From contig JAWKLZ010000002.1 of the NCBI GenBank assembly GCA_041392475.1, forward strand, positions 992,001-1,056,000: a DNA stretch of 64,000 nucleotides. The letters are read 5' to 3'. Positions within the stretch are counted from its first letter, which is position 1, and every line of letters begins with the position of its first letter. Source of the DNA: Chitinophagales bacterium. Its GTDB lineage: Bacteria > Bacteroidota > Bacteroidia > Chitinophagales > UBA2359. The notes beneath the pieces were generated by a model. It saw only the letters and a program-made list of their open reading frames with translations. It was not told the DNA's origin and searched no databases. A program made the translations under genes and the position numbers. Shown here piece by piece: positions 18,322-28,125 of this stretch.

Positions 18322-21300
18322 ATGAAATTAAAATTTATTTACCTAACTTTTTTACTCCTTACTATTTTCGCTAACAATCTCACTGGCAATAATAACACTT
18401 CCTATGAGTTTACCATGGCAAACAGTGAACTCAACTCTTGCACAAATCAGGTCAATTTAGGTCTTGTCAGCTATCCTATTTGCAGTATTTCAGAAATTGC
18501 AGTAGATTTAGGCAACTGCAATGATGATGGAACGTACTCTTTGACGCTCAACTTCCAACACGAAAATACAACTAACAACTTCTTTGACCTCCATTTTGGA
18601 ACAATCAATTTGGGCTTTTTTGCTTATGCCGATTTACCGATTACCATCGAATCTTTCCCAACGAATGGCGGCCCAAATGACAGTATCACGGTTTCGGACA
18701 ATGACAACCCCGAATGTAGCGCAACGCTTGAATTTCCAGCCTTGGAATGTCCTGTGGTCGGTTGCGAAATTGGCGAATTGAATGTCGAAGTTTTGGACTG
18801 CAATGAGGATGGAAATTTTGCAGTCGTTATCAACTTTGAGTTTGCGAATGTGGGTGATGAGGGTTTCAGAGTGCGAGGAAATGGAATGAATTACGGCAAT
18901 TTCAGTTATGCAAATCTGCCTATTACGATTGACGGTTTGGCGGGAAATGGTGAAACGAATTACGAGTTTATCGTGATTGACAATGCCATTGAAGGTTGTT
19001 CTTCGGCGGCTGGTATTGGTACAGTGGATTGCGGTATTGAAGGAGATTGCAGCATCACCAATGTTTTTGCAGAAGCAGGAGAATGTAATGGGGATGGGAA
19101 TTTCTTTGTGGATATTGAGTTTGATGTGACGTTTGGCAGCGAACAGGGTTTTACGATTAGAGGAAATGGCACGAATTACGGTACGTTTCAATACGGTCAA
19201 AATTTCTATACCGTTGGGCCATTGGTCGGAGACGGCACTACGATTTACGAATTTGTGGTGCGAGATATTCAAATGGAAGGATGCTCAGGCGTGTTTGTTT
19301 TCGATGAACCTGTGGATTGTGGGGGTGGAGATTGCAGTATTTCGGAGATTGTGGTGAATGTGGGCGACTGCAATGAGGACGGCACCTACAGTTTGACGCT
19401 TGATTTTCAGCACGAAAATACCATCAACAATTTCTTCGATTTGCATTTTGGAGAAATCAACTTGGGCTTTTTTGCGTATGCAGATTTGCCGATTACCATC
19501 GAGTCTTTCCCTACGAATGGTGGTCCAAATGATAGCATCACCATTTCGGACAACGACAATCCTGAATGTACTGCAACGCTTGAGTTTGCAGTTCCAAACT
19601 GTGAGGTAGTGGAGTGTGCCATTGAAGGCTTGATCGTAGAAAATTTGGGCTGCAATGAAAACGGCAACTTTGCGGTAAGCATTGATTTTGACTTTGCAAA
19701 TGTGGGTAATGAAGGATTCAAGCTGCGAGGAAATGGTGTGAATTACGGCAATTTCAGCTACGCAAATTTGCCGATTGTGATTGATGGCTTGGTGGGGAAT
19801 GGCGAAACGAATTATGAGTTTGTGGTCATTGACAATGCCTTTGAAGGTTGTTCTACTGCCATTAATTTTGGTGTAGTGATTTGTGAAACAGCCGAATGTG
19901 TTATCTCCAATGTGATTGCTGAAGCGCATGAATGTGATGAGAATGGGATGTTTTTGGTGGACATTGCTTTTGATGTCGAAAATCCTGCTGCTCAGACTTT
20001 CAGAATTAGAGGAAATGGCACGAACTACGGTACGTTTGAATATGGACAGGATTTTTATACGATTGGGCCTTTGGTTGGAGATGGCACTACGATTTATGAG
20101 TTTATCGTGCGAGATACAGAAAACGAGGGCTGTTCGGCTTTCACTGGACTGGGACCGATTGACTGTACTGCGCCTGATTGCAGTCTTTTTGATGTGGAGT
20201 TGGTGGTTGGCGACTGTGCGGAAGATGGCACTTTTAATTTGATGGTAGATTTTGCGTTTGAAAATGTCAGTGAATTGGGTTTTGGAGTTTGGGTCAATGA
20301 GGAACTGTTTGGTGAATTTGCCTACAATGATTTGCCAATTACCCTTGCAGGTTTGGATGCAAATGCTGTGGCGATTTACAATATTGGCATCAGTGATTTG
20401 GGTTTTGAGTCTTGCGAAGTAGTCGAAATGATTCCTTCTCCCGATTGTCCTGTGCTGTTGTGTACGGCGGATGCGGGTACGATGCCTTCCGAAATGGTGT
20501 TGGTTTGTGACGAAGATGCGGCTTTGATTGCAGCCGAAGGAGTAGTTTTGGAGAATGACGATGTGTTGGTGTATGTGCTGCATACAAGTCCCGACGAAAC
20601 GTTGGGCGATATTATCGAAATTTTCTTTTCGCCGCAAGTCGACAATGCAAACTTTTCAGCGAATACCAATACGGTTTATTATTTTTCTGCAATTGCTGGA
20701 CCAGAAGGTGATACAGACGACAATTTTCCCGATTTGAATAGTGAATGTACGAAGATTGCAGCGGGTACGCCTGTGGTGTTTTTGCAGCCTATCGAGATAG
20801 TTGTTGCAGAAGATTGCAATATGGAAACAGGTAATGTTGAAGTGTCTTTTATTGTGATGGGAGGATTGCCTGCTTTTGATGAAAATGCACTGTACAATAC
20901 GGATGGTAATGGTATTTTTCAAGGAGGCACTGGAGAAATATTTACATTTGGAGGAATTCCAAATGGAGATACTTATACCATTATTGCCACAGATGAAAGC
21001 GGGTGTTCTACTATATTTTTTAGTGAACCAGTAGTATGTTTTAATAATACTGCTATCCCTTTACAAACTCCAATCAGTTTTTCATTAGAAGAACTATCGC
21101 CAAACCCAGTGAGTGATTGGCTTCACCTCGAAATTACGGCTGCCATCCCACATGACATCACCATGCGTCTGTATGATGTGGCGGGTCGAATTTTGGCGGA
21201 AAACCTGCAATCCCTTCAAGTGGGCACAAATGACTTTGATTTGGATGCAAGTGCTTATCCTACTGGGGTTTATTTGCTTTATTTGCAGAACTCTGAGGGA

Positions 21301-21330
21301 GTGTTGGTGAAGCGGTTTGTGGTGGATTGA
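18322..21330 (+). CDS. large T9SS cargo with seven cysteine-framed repeats
   Basis: A 1002-residue protein with signal peptide 1-22. Residues about 54-720 hold seven repeats of 94-95 residues, each opening with a CSIxxI-type strand and an ECN/DCN dipeptide and closing with another cysteine before the next unit. At DNA level the units start near 18481, 18763, 19048, 19333, 19615, 19897 and 20179. Units 1-3 recur as units 4-6 with a shift of 849-852 bp. A disordered or beta linker follows, and the last 75 residues are a type A sorting domain (LSPNPVSDWLHLEI, DVAGRILAE, PTGVYLLYLQN). Exported by the T9SS and probably surface attached; ligand unknown. Confidence 0.92.
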   Translation: MKLKFIYLTFLLLTIFANNLTGNNNTSYEFTMANSELNSCTNQVNLGLVSYPICSISEIAVDLGNCNDDGTYSLTLNFQHENTTNNFFDLHFGTINLGFFAYADLPITIESFPTNGGPNDSITVSDNDNPECSATLEFPALECPVVGCEIGELNVEVLDCNEDGNFAVVINFEFANVGDEGFRVRGNGMNYGNFSYANLPITIDGLAGNGETNYEFIVIDNAIEGCSSAAGIGTVDCGIEGDCSITNVFAEAGECNGDGNFFVDIEFDVTFGSEQGFTIRGNGTNYGTFQYGQNFYTVGPLVGDGTTIYEFVVRDIQMEGCSGVFVFDEPVDCGGGDCSISEIVVNVGDCNEDGTYSLTLDFQHENTINNFFDLHFGEINLGFFAYADLPITIESFPTNGGPNDSITISDNDNPECTATLEFAVPNCEVVECAIEGLIVENLGCNENGNFAVSIDFDFANVGNEGFKLRGNGVNYGNFSYANLPIVIDGLVGNGETNYEFVVIDNAFEGCSTAINFGVVICETAECVISNVIAEAHECDENGMFLVDIAFDVENPAAQTFRIRGNGTNYGTFEYGQDFYTIGPLVGDGTTIYEFIVRDTENEGCSAFTGLGPIDCTAPDCSLFDVELVVGDCAEDGTFNLMVDFAFENVSELGFGVWVNEELFGEFAYNDLPITLAGLDANAVAIYNIGISDLGFESCEVVEMIPSPDCPVLLCTADAGTMPSEMVLVCDEDAALIAAEGVVLENDDVLVYVLHTSPDETLGDIIEIFFSPQVDNANFSANTNTVYYFSAIAGPEGDTDDNFPDLNSECTKIAAGTPVVFLQPIEIVVAEDCNMETGNVEVSFIVMGGLPAFDENALYNTDGNGIFQGGTGEIFTFGGIPNGDTYTIIATDESGCSTIFFSEPVVCFNNTAIPLQTPISFSLEELSPNPVSDWLHLEITAAIPHDITMRLYDVAGRILAENLQSLQVGTNDFDLDASAYPTGVYLLYLQNSEGVLVKRFVVD

Positions 21331-21436
21331 ACACAGAGTCAGTGACACACAGAGGGTTTCGACTTACTTGGCGTGAACTCTTAAACGCAGAGAGGCGAAG
21401 CCAGAGAAGTTTTATTTGAAGTGAATTAAAGAAAGT

Positions 21437-21481
21437 AAGGTGTTGGATGTTCTGGAAAAGGGATATTCAACACCTTTTTCT
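21437..21481 (+). terminator. terminator downstream of the repeat cargo
   Basis: The perfect 9 bp stem AAGGTGTTG (21437-21445) / CAACACCTT (21468-21476) is followed by T residues. It lies between convergent genes and may also slow reverse transcripts, though the reverse T-run is poor. Confidence 0.7.
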
Positions 21482-21487
21482 TATACT

Positions 21488-22249
21488 TCAATTCAACTTC
21501 CTCTTATGCACCTGTGGTATCAATATCCCAACTGCCGCTCCAACAAGGTAACCAACAATAACATCAGTTGGATAGTGTTTTCCACCTCTCACTCTCAAAA
21601 ATCCTGTAATGGCAGGAACAACAGCAGCTGTTCCCCACACAAAAGGGCGGAGTTTGGAGTCAGGATTGAAATCCTGAAACATTTTGGCAGACATGAAATA
21701 AAATCCTGCCGACAAAGCTGCATGTCCAGAATAGAAAGATGATGTTGCAGCAGGGCTTTGACGAATTTCGTAGGGCAGTTCTCTGTCGTAGAGGTAAGGG
21801 CGTTTGCGTTTCACCAGTTCTTTGGTCAAAGCCGTGAGCGAATAATTGATAAAGCCCACTTCCAAAAAGAAAAAGCCGATTTGCCCTGCATGATTTCGGG
21901 CATCTTTGTCTGCCAGCAATAGTAAAGGTGCTATGGGTGATGTGACCAATAAAATGTCACTTGCTTGCTGCGCCTGAATACTTTTACGTTTAAATGCCCA
22001 AGTATCAATACCTTTGAGGGTAGAAGGGTCAAGAGCATCCAATTCGTCTGTATTCAAAAAAGGTTTGTTCTTAAATTTTTTTGCACTGATAGTGACTGCC
22101 AATCCACTACCCAACATCAAAGGTATATCCAATTTTCCTTTGATAACATAAGGATTATCGACTTGAGCGACTAATTCTACTTGGTTATAACAAGTCAAAA
22201 ATAGGCTGCAAAAAATGAGTAAATAGTGGGTCTGTTTTAATAAAATCAT
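21488..22249 (-). CDS. exported PAP2-family phosphatase
   Basis: A 253-residue protein with signal peptide 1-28 and hydrophobic segments. The three PAP2 acid-phosphatase motifs are intact: KRKRPY (motif 1), SFYSGHA (motif 2 with catalytic His) and RVRGGKHYPTDVIVG (motif 3 with nucleophilic His and partner Asp). Family knowledge: such periplasmic enzymes dephosphorylate lipid pyrophosphates or lipid-A/phosphatidate headgroups. UppP, another lipid-pyrophosphate phosphatase, is encoded about 670 bp away, but nothing shows they share a substrate. Confidence 0.9.
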   Translation of the reverse strand: MILLKQTHYLLIFCSLFLTCYNQVELVAQVDNPYVIKGKLDIPLMLGSGLAVTISAKKFKNKPFLNTDELDALDPSTLKGIDTWAFKRKSIQAQQASDILLVTSPIAPLLLLADKDARNHAGQIGFFFLEVGFINYSLTALTKELVKRKRPYLYDRELPYEIRQSPAATSSFYSGHAALSAGFYFMSAKMFQDFNPDSKLRPFVWGTAAVVPAITGFLRVRGGKHYPTDVIVGYLVGAAVGILIPQVHKRKLN

Positions 22250-22375
22250 AGCACAAGTATAAGTTTTTTGATCATTCTACCCAAATTTTCTTCTGCAATG
22301 ATGTAGATATTTCCATACAAAAGTCATTGAATTATTATTTTATACAACTATCTTTATCATTTCAAGCATTATTAA

Positions 22376-22897
22376 ATGTCTAAATTAATCACCATGTCAC
22401 TTTTCACCGAATTTATCCTTCAATCTATAGAATACATCCACCTCAATTTACCTCGCATTCACAAGTGTCTGAGCGAAATATCAGAAGAGGACCTTTGGAA
22501 ACGCCCCAATGAACATTCTAACAGCATCGGAAATTTAATCGTGCATTTGTGTGGAAACATCACCCAATACATTCATTCTGGTTTGGGAGGAGAACCAGAT
22601 ATTAGAGAACGAGACTTGGAATTTAACCGTACAGGAGGCTTGAGCAAAGCACAGATTTACACCAAAATTGAAGCAGTTACGGATTTCGCCATCAAAATTT
22701 TGAAGGATTTAACGGAAGAAGATATATTGAGGGTACACAAAGTTCAAGGCTTTGAAATGTCAGGAGTAGCCATTATTGTCCATGTTACCGAACACTTTTC
22801 TTACCATACTGGGCAAATTACTTTCTACACCAAGTTGCTGACCGACAAAGATATGGGTTATTACGAAGGACAGGATTTGAATGTAACGGGCGAGTAA
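22376..22897 (+). CDS. DinB-like (DUF1572) protein
   Basis: A 173-residue four-helix-bundle protein; the ATG at 22394 is an equally possible start. Metal-ligand histidines are placed as in the DinB superfamily: one in GNLIVHLCGN and two in HVTEHFSYHTGQI. Family knowledge: DinB-fold proteins include thiol-dependent transferases and many of unknown function. No operon partner; it is convergent with uppP. Confidence 0.85.
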   Translation: MSKLITMSLFTEFILQSIEYIHLNLPRIHKCLSEISEEDLWKRPNEHSNSIGNLIVHLCGNITQYIHSGLGGEPDIRERDLEFNRTGGLSKAQIYTKIEAVTDFAIKILKDLTEEDILRVHKVQGFEMSGVAIIVHVTEHFSYHTGQITFYTKLLTDKDMGYYEGQDLNVTGE

Positions 22898-22915
22898 GTT
22901 CTACTTTCCTCAAAA

Positions 22916-23716
22916 TCAGAGAAAAAACAATCCATATCCTATGGCTATTGCACCTACAATAAAACAGTAAAAGGAGAAGTAGATAATCTTACCTTTGTTC
23001 ACCAAAGCTATCATCCAATTACAGGCAATCACTCCAGCTAAAAAAGCAGCTACAAAACCTGCAATATAAGGCATCATCGCAGTATCTTGACTTAACCCCG
23101 TATCTTCCGTCAAATCTTTGACCTTCAAAATAGTTGCCCCCAATATTGGAGCCAATACCATCAAGAAAGAAAACTTGGTAGCTGCTGTTCGGCTGATTCC
23201 CAATGCCAATGCCGTAGAAATAGTTGTTCCTGAGCGAGAGATACCAGGAAGAATGGCAACAGCTTGTGTCAAACCGATAATCAAAGCATCTTTGAATCCC
23301 ACTTCTTTGGTTTCTTTCCTTTCGAGTTTGGTGAGAAATAAAATGCCTCCTGTAAGGATTAAAAAACAACCGACCATTACGATTCGCCCTTCAAACAGTG
23401 CATTGATTTGATCTTCAAAAAATAAACCAACCAATCCAACAGGAATCATCGAAACGGCTAATTTGGCAATGTATTGGGTTTCGGTATCCCATTGAAAGCG
23501 AAAAAGTCCTTGAATGAGTCCCCATATCGTTTTCCAAAATACAACAATGATACTCAACACCGTAGCACCATGCACAATGATGGTAAAAGTTGCATCATTC
23601 GCCCCTTCTACTCCTAACAATGCTTTTCCCAATTCGATATGACCACTGCTGCTGACAGGCAAAAATTCGGTCAATCCCTGCAAAATTCCTAAAATAATGG
23701 CTTCAATTATTGACAT
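22916..23716 (-). CDS. uppP: undecaprenyl-diphosphatase UppP (BacA)
   Basis: A 266-residue polytopic membrane protein of normal family length. Both signature loops are present: LTEFLPVSSSGH near the N-terminus (catalytic Glu and Ser/His region) and PGISRSGTT near residue 155 (catalytic Arg). It hydrolyses undecaprenyl pyrophosphate to recycle the lipid carrier for peptidoglycan and O-antigen synthesis and can confer bacitracin tolerance. It lies 66 bp downstream of the DUF3098 gene on the same strand, a pairing that is usual in Bacteroidota. Confidence 0.96.
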   Translation of the reverse strand: MSIIEAIILGILQGLTEFLPVSSSGHIELGKALLGVEGANDATFTIIVHGATVLSIIVVFWKTIWGLIQGLFRFQWDTETQYIAKLAVSMIPVGLVGLFFEDQINALFEGRIVMVGCFLILTGGILFLTKLERKETKEVGFKDALIIGLTQAVAILPGISRSGTTISTALALGISRTAATKFSFLMVLAPILGATILKVKDLTEDTGLSQDTAMMPYIAGFVAAFLAGVIACNWMIALVNKGKIIYFSFYCFIVGAIAIGYGLFFL

Positions 23717-23782
23717 TCTTGGCAGATGATGAATAGTGAGTTATGAATGTTGAATAGTTTATCAAAATTGTGCCAAACTATT

Positions 23783-24034
23783 TTAAGAATCGGTTGGAGT
23801 TTCCTCAGGTTTGAGAAAAATGGCAATGACCTGCATCGCAAAACCTGACAAAATCACAATAGGAGCAATTATCGTTGCCCGCACACCATATATTTTGTCC
23901 ACATCGTAGTTTTCCATTGGATTTTCAGAAGGCCCGACATTCATCAACATAAATCCAACCAAAATTAGTCCTATGCCAATAAGTACATAAATATAATTTT
24001 TCCTTCCAAATAACATTTTGTTGGGGAGACTCAT
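23783..24034 (-). CDS. DUF3098 small inner-membrane protein
   Basis: An 83-residue protein with two transmembrane helices (about 15-33 and 51-72) joined by a loop with SENPMENYD, matching the DUF3098 family. Its function is unknown. In Bacteroidota it habitually sits between cell-division (ftsX) and uppP genes; here it directly precedes uppP, which suggests an envelope role. Transcription probably starts in the short gap below the gldN terminator. Confidence 0.88.
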   Translation of the reverse strand: MSLPNKMLFGRKNYIYVLIGIGLILVGFMLMNVGPSENPMENYDVDKIYGVRATIIAPIVILSGFAMQVIAIFLKPEETPTDS

Positions 24035-24138
24035 AGTGCAATATAAAATTTAAAACGGTACAAATTTAAAACGTAAAAGTAAGCATATTTGCTTTCCCAT
24101 GTATTACCCTCTTCAAAGATTTCGGTTCAATACTACAA

Positions 24139-24174
24139 CGAAAGCCTCAACTTTGGTAAGTTGAGGCTTTTGTT
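24139..24174. terminator. terminator closing the T9SS operon
   Basis: The perfect 13 bp stem AAAGCCTCAACTT (24141-24153) / AAGTTGAGGCTTT (24158-24170) with a 4 base loop lies about 130 bp past the gldN stop. The T-runs are short on both sides. Confidence 0.7.
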
Positions 24175-24301
24175 TCTCGATTTAGAATTTTGAAGTTTAT
24201 TCTGAAAAATCTGGAATGTTTGAAAACATGTATGCCCTCAAAAGAAAACTTCAAAAGTCTTTATCTCATACGAAAAACTTATTTTATTGGAACGAAATCA
24301 A

Positions 24302-25189
24302 TTAGTAAGACCACAAATTGTGTTCTGTTTCAAACAATTCATTTTTAATTCTTTCAGATTCGATCAAAGCATCACGCCCAGTAGCGTAGTCCTTGATACG
24401 TCTGTCTTGAATATTCGACTCCTTCATGATATAACTTGCAAAAAAGCGCATTTCAAAGATATCATCCCAAGTTAAGCGCATTGCATCATTTTGAGGATTG
24501 AAGGTTTCGTAGTTGATAAAGTATTTACGAAATTCTGGGTAGTAAATCCAAAACATCGCTTCTTGTCCACGGTAATTTCCATTTTCGTCAATTACGTCAC
24601 GAATAGGAGCCATTCCCAAAATACGCACCTGCATGGTAGAAGATTCTTCATCAAATACCCAATCTTCTTTCAAGCGAAACTGTTTTACTGATGTCCAATT
24701 GAACTCATTTCGTACAATCTCTTGTTTTTCTTCGTAAGTAACAGGATCAATAACAAAAATCGTGTCCACAGAATTTAGACGAGAATCCATATCTGCCTGA
24801 GTAGTAATTGTAGTAAAACTGTCATCTAAAAACATGCGAGCGTCAGGGTTTTTATTGATAATTTCCAACAATACCTGAATAAAAGGCTGCTCAGGATAGA
24901 TAAAAGGCAAATTCATTTTTTGCTGTGTATCAATTACTCTCCAAACACGTTTTTGCCAGAAGACATCAGCTTCTCGAATATCATCGTATGCCAAGATTTT
25001 TTTCTCTTTTACAGATATCTTGTCATAAACACCATCCCTAACAATAGGAACAGGTGAGTTAGAAGGTGCTTCAGGCTGACCACCACCTTCTTCGCCATAG
25101 CCTTCTTTGTTGTCTTGTGCCAACGCAACATCAGGAGCAACAGTAAGACCTAAAAATAAAATGCTTGCAAGCAATAAGAAGTATTTCAT
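24302..25189 (-). CDS. gldN: T9SS component GldN (PorN)
   Basis: The frame begins earlier (25225, TTG), but ATG 25189 gives a clean signal peptide (MKYFLLLASILFLG, ending ALAQ) and about 295 residues. After a Gly/Glu-rich spacer comes the GldN core, including ISVKEKKILAYDDIREADVFWQKRVWRVID and a WIYYPEFRKYF block. Family knowledge: GldN forms periplasmic rings with the lipoprotein GldK around the outer-membrane translocon. It is last in the gld cluster, but a long hairpin with a T-run (25422-25495) lies between it and gldM, so its expression may be uncoupled. Confidence 0.96.
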   Translation of the reverse strand: MKYFLLLASILFLGLTVAPDVALAQDNKEGYGEEGGGQPEAPSNSPVPIVRDGVYDKISVKEKKILAYDDIREADVFWQKRVWRVIDTQQKMNLPFIYPEQPFIQVLLEIINKNPDARMFLDDSFTTITTQADMDSRLNSVDTIFVIDPVTYEEKQEIVRNEFNWTSVKQFRLKEDWVFDEESSTMQVRILGMAPIRDVIDENGNYRGQEAMFWIYYPEFRKYFINYETFNPQNDAMRLTWDDIFEMRFFASYIMKESNIQDRRIKDYATGRDALIESERIKNELFETEHNLWSY

Positions 25190-25421
25190 TGTATCCAAAA
25201 AATTTTGAAGTTTGAATAAAGACAATTAATGTTAAAAATATAAGCCACAACTTCTATTTTAGATAATGTTTCTTATCAAAAATAATTGAAGTTGTTTTTC
25301 AATAGAATAGGTGAGGGAGTCGTACAAAAAAGAGAGTCGTTTTCAGTTTATTTGTTAGTCAGTATGAAAAACGCTCAAACTGTCTTTCATAGTATGAACG
25401 ATGCTTCATTTTTTACACTGC

Positions 25422-25495
25422 AAAAATAAAAAAAGGGCGAGATAAAATTTTTATTCACAGCAATTAAATGAAGTGAAAACTATTTTATCGCACCC
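25422..25495 (-). terminator. terminator or attenuator between gldM and gldN
   Basis: Arms 25435-25448 and 25482-25495 (14 bases each, about 12 paired) continue inwards with imperfect pairing. The reverse strand then runs into TTTTTTTATTTTT (complement of 25422-25434). The structure lies 45 bp after the gldM stop and about 230 bp before gldN. Confidence 0.7.
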
Positions 25496-25539
25496 TATTC
25501 TTACTATATTAAATTAATCCGATGATAATATCACACAAA

Positions 25540-27081
25540 TTAAATAATCTTGAAAGACATCGTTGGTAGTTTACGAGTAGTTCCGTCTGGACCTTTTACT
25601 CGAATATTGTCGAAGTAGTAAATATCTCCGACACTTGCTTTGCTAATCAATGCCTGTGCAGAGCCATTGAAGGCAGCTCCTTGATTGCTGATTACCTGCA
25701 AATCTTCACGAAGTTTTGCATAGGTCATCTCAAAACCCAACACGTCAAAACGAGCATCAAAATCGAAATCTTCTAAGATAGCCAAAACTCCACGTTGTGC
25801 ACGCATCTCACCAGATTTCATACCACCACCAGCGTTCTTGCCTAATTTTGCAGTAGGATCAGGAATACGTTTTACACGGAATTTAACTCCTCCTGAATAA
25901 GTTCCACCTGTTGCCTTAGGCCCTGATACATTTACAGTAGCTTCCCCAGGAGAATTTACTCTAACAGTATAACTTCCGCCGTTTCCTTTTATCGTACCAC
26001 CTGTCATAGAAACCTGTGTTTGGTCTTTACGAATACCTGTGATGGAAGCAGAAACAGGGTTATCCACACCAATGTAGAATACATTCATCTTGTCAGCAGA
26101 AACAACTGCAACGTGATCAGGTGGGTTTACCACCTCGTATTCCACTTTGTCAGTGTACGTCTTCGTTTCACCAGTACCTGTTTTAGTTGTAATGCTGATG
26201 TTCAAAGTTTGTTTACCAACCGAAGTTGTTTTTGTTTTGTAAACAGCCATACCATCTGCATCAAGAGGAAGCCCTCTGCCACCTGCACTAATAGTCGGGC
26301 GAGACATAGAACTTGTTGCCGCCAAATAAATCTTCGCTTCGAAGTCTTCGCCAGTTATCAGTTTAGTAGAGTTAGGAATCGCAGCTACTTTGAACTTGTC
26401 AAATAGAATTGTTTCTTCACTCACCTTGCTGAACAAGAGATCTACAAGTGCAGCTTCACTCGCAACGGCATCATTACTATACTTACTCAAAAGTGTTCTT
26501 ACTGCTAAAGCAGGAATAGAACCGAATGTATAAGTACCCCAATCTACCTTGCGAGGACCATTTGCCACATCATCAGGAAGTTTGTTTACTTGTAATGTAA
26601 TACTCGGTTCTGCGGCTTTTCTATCTTCTTCTTTTGTAAGAAGGTTTAGAAATTTATCACGATAAGATTGAATCGTATCATGCAGTTGCATACCCAATCC
26701 CTCTTCTACAAACATTCGATTTGGTGTATCCAAATCGTCTTTTTTCGCAAGTTCACCTGTTTCTTCCTCTATACCAACTTCTTGTACAAGTTTGGCATCA
26801 ATCGAATTGATGTATTCTCTGAATTGAGCAGAATAAGCACGAGCTTTACCTGCTGCATCTAAGAATTCTTGACCTCTTTTTTCTTTATCTACTTTAATTT
26901 TGAAAGCTTCCATAGTATTGTTCACTTTCGTATTCAAGGCAGCTTCAGAGGTTTGAATACCTTCTCTCAATAATTTGAAGGCATTAAGGATTTCGGCGGA
27001 CACGTTGAGTGCTAACAGCGCAATCAGCACCAAGTACATGATGTTGATCATCTGCTGCCGGGGTTCCTTTGGAATAGACAT
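25540..27081 (-). CDS. gldM: T9SS motor component GldM (PorM)
   Basis: A 513-residue protein. A short cytoplasmic N-terminus (SIPKEPRQQMINIMY) is followed by one transmembrane helix (about 12-30) and a long periplasmic part of helical and Ig-like domains. The TM helix carries the conserved Met/Leu-rich pattern of the family. Family knowledge: GldM crosses the periplasm as a dimer and, with GldL, converts proton motive force into rotation that drives secretion and gliding. It is 81 bp downstream of gldL and of usual length, so very probably functional. Confidence 0.97.
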   Translation of the reverse strand: MSIPKEPRQQMINIMYLVLIALLALNVSAEILNAFKLLREGIQTSEAALNTKVNNTMEAFKIKVDKEKRGQEFLDAAGKARAYSAQFREYINSIDAKLVQEVGIEEETGELAKKDDLDTPNRMFVEEGLGMQLHDTIQSYRDKFLNLLTKEEDRKAAEPSITLQVNKLPDDVANGPRKVDWGTYTFGSIPALAVRTLLSKYSNDAVASEAALVDLLFSKVSEETILFDKFKVAAIPNSTKLITGEDFEAKIYLAATSSMSRPTISAGGRGLPLDADGMAVYKTKTTSVGKQTLNISITTKTGTGETKTYTDKVEYEVVNPPDHVAVVSADKMNVFYIGVDNPVSASITGIRKDQTQVSMTGGTIKGNGGSYTVRVNSPGEATVNVSGPKATGGTYSGGVKFRVKRIPDPTAKLGKNAGGGMKSGEMRAQRGVLAILEDFDFDARFDVLGFEMTYAKLREDLQVISNQGAAFNGSAQALISKASVGDIYYFDNIRVKGPDGTTRKLPTMSFKII

Positions 27082-27162
27082 ATATTACTTAATTTTTTAG
27101 GTTACATAATAAAATTACCAATGTTCGTACTATTGAGGAGTTGAATCCTCAAGTAATACTGT

Positions 27163-27969
27163 CTATTTGCCTTTAGCACCCATTGACATTGCAGAAAGCA
27201 TGTTGCCATATACGGTGTTCAATGAACTCAAGTTCTGAGCCAATCCAGCCATTTGCGTTTTGTATTTCTTCGTATCTTCTACAGATTCGTTAAGATTTTC
27301 AATCGCATTGGTTAGGTTGCCATAGAATTTGTTCATTGCTTTCAAGTGATTATTGGTGTCTTGCAACTCCAATTCGTACACTGCGTTCAATGCTGCAAGG
27401 TTTTTAGAAACCGCTGAAACTTGTTCTTGGTATTTACGGGTATGTTCAGTAGCTATTTCTAACTCACCAGCTACCCCGGCAGCTTTATCATAAGCCAATT
27501 TCACTTTACCAAGAGATTCCGCAGCTGCCTTCGCACTTTTAGAATACTCACTTGTTGCACCTGTTGTGCTTGTTACGTCTGTTAGAGAAGCAAGGTTTTT
27601 ACCTAACTCACCTAGATGACCGCCCAATCTTTTGATAAGGTTTTGGTTTACACCACTTTCGTCTAGTTGTCTGTTAAGTTCTGCTGTTACATTATCTACA
27701 GGCGCAGCTGTAGAAGAAATCGCATTTACTTTTGCTTTGTGGTCGTCCAAACCTGGATACAATTTTTCCCAGAAATACTCCTTGTGAGGAGGCAAGAAAC
27801 CTTGAAGGAAGAAAATTGAAGCTTCCCAAATCATTGAGAACATCAATACTTCGTTCGCACCTTTCCAGTGCAGAATCTTGAACATTGCTCCGAGAATAAT
27901 CATACCAGCTCCAAAACCAATCCACCAGTTTTTGAATCTTTGAAAGCCTTGAGAATGATACCAAGCCAT
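27163..27969 (-). CDS. gldL: T9SS motor component GldL (PorL)
   Basis: A 268-residue protein with two transmembrane helices (about 17-33 and 40-58) separated by KILHWKGANE, whose polar residues lie in the membrane region used for proton flow in GldL. The cytoplasmic remainder is strongly coiled coil (repeated AEYSKSAKAAAESL-like heptads). Family knowledge: it forms a pentameric ring around two GldM helices, the stator/rotor of the T9SS motor. It lies between gldK and gldM in one operon. Confidence 0.97.
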   Translation of the reverse strand: MAWYHSQGFQRFKNWWIGFGAGMIILGAMFKILHWKGANEVLMFSMIWEASIFFLQGFLPPHKEYFWEKLYPGLDDHKAKVNAISSTAAPVDNVTAELNRQLDESGVNQNLIKRLGGHLGELGKNLASLTDVTSTTGATSEYSKSAKAAAESLGKVKLAYDKAAGVAGELEIATEHTRKYQEQVSAVSKNLAALNAVYELELQDTNNHLKAMNKFYGNLTNAIENLNESVEDTKKYKTQMAGLAQNLSSLNTVYGNMLSAMSMGAKGK

Positions 27970-28125
27970 AGTGTTGAATAAGTTTTTAAGTTTTTAAAAA
28001 AGAATAGTTTAGTTGAAACAAATCAACTTAGGAAGTTTTCACTACCGACAAAATAGATTGCAATGTAGTGAAAACTTCGTAGGATTAAAAATTGTGCGCT
28101 ATTCACTTAATAAAAAAACGCTAAA

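Noticed and set aside
19285..20637. Reverse 450-codon frame inside the repeat cargo
   Set aside because: Antisense shadow of a repetitive GC-biased frame; no start signal or domain.
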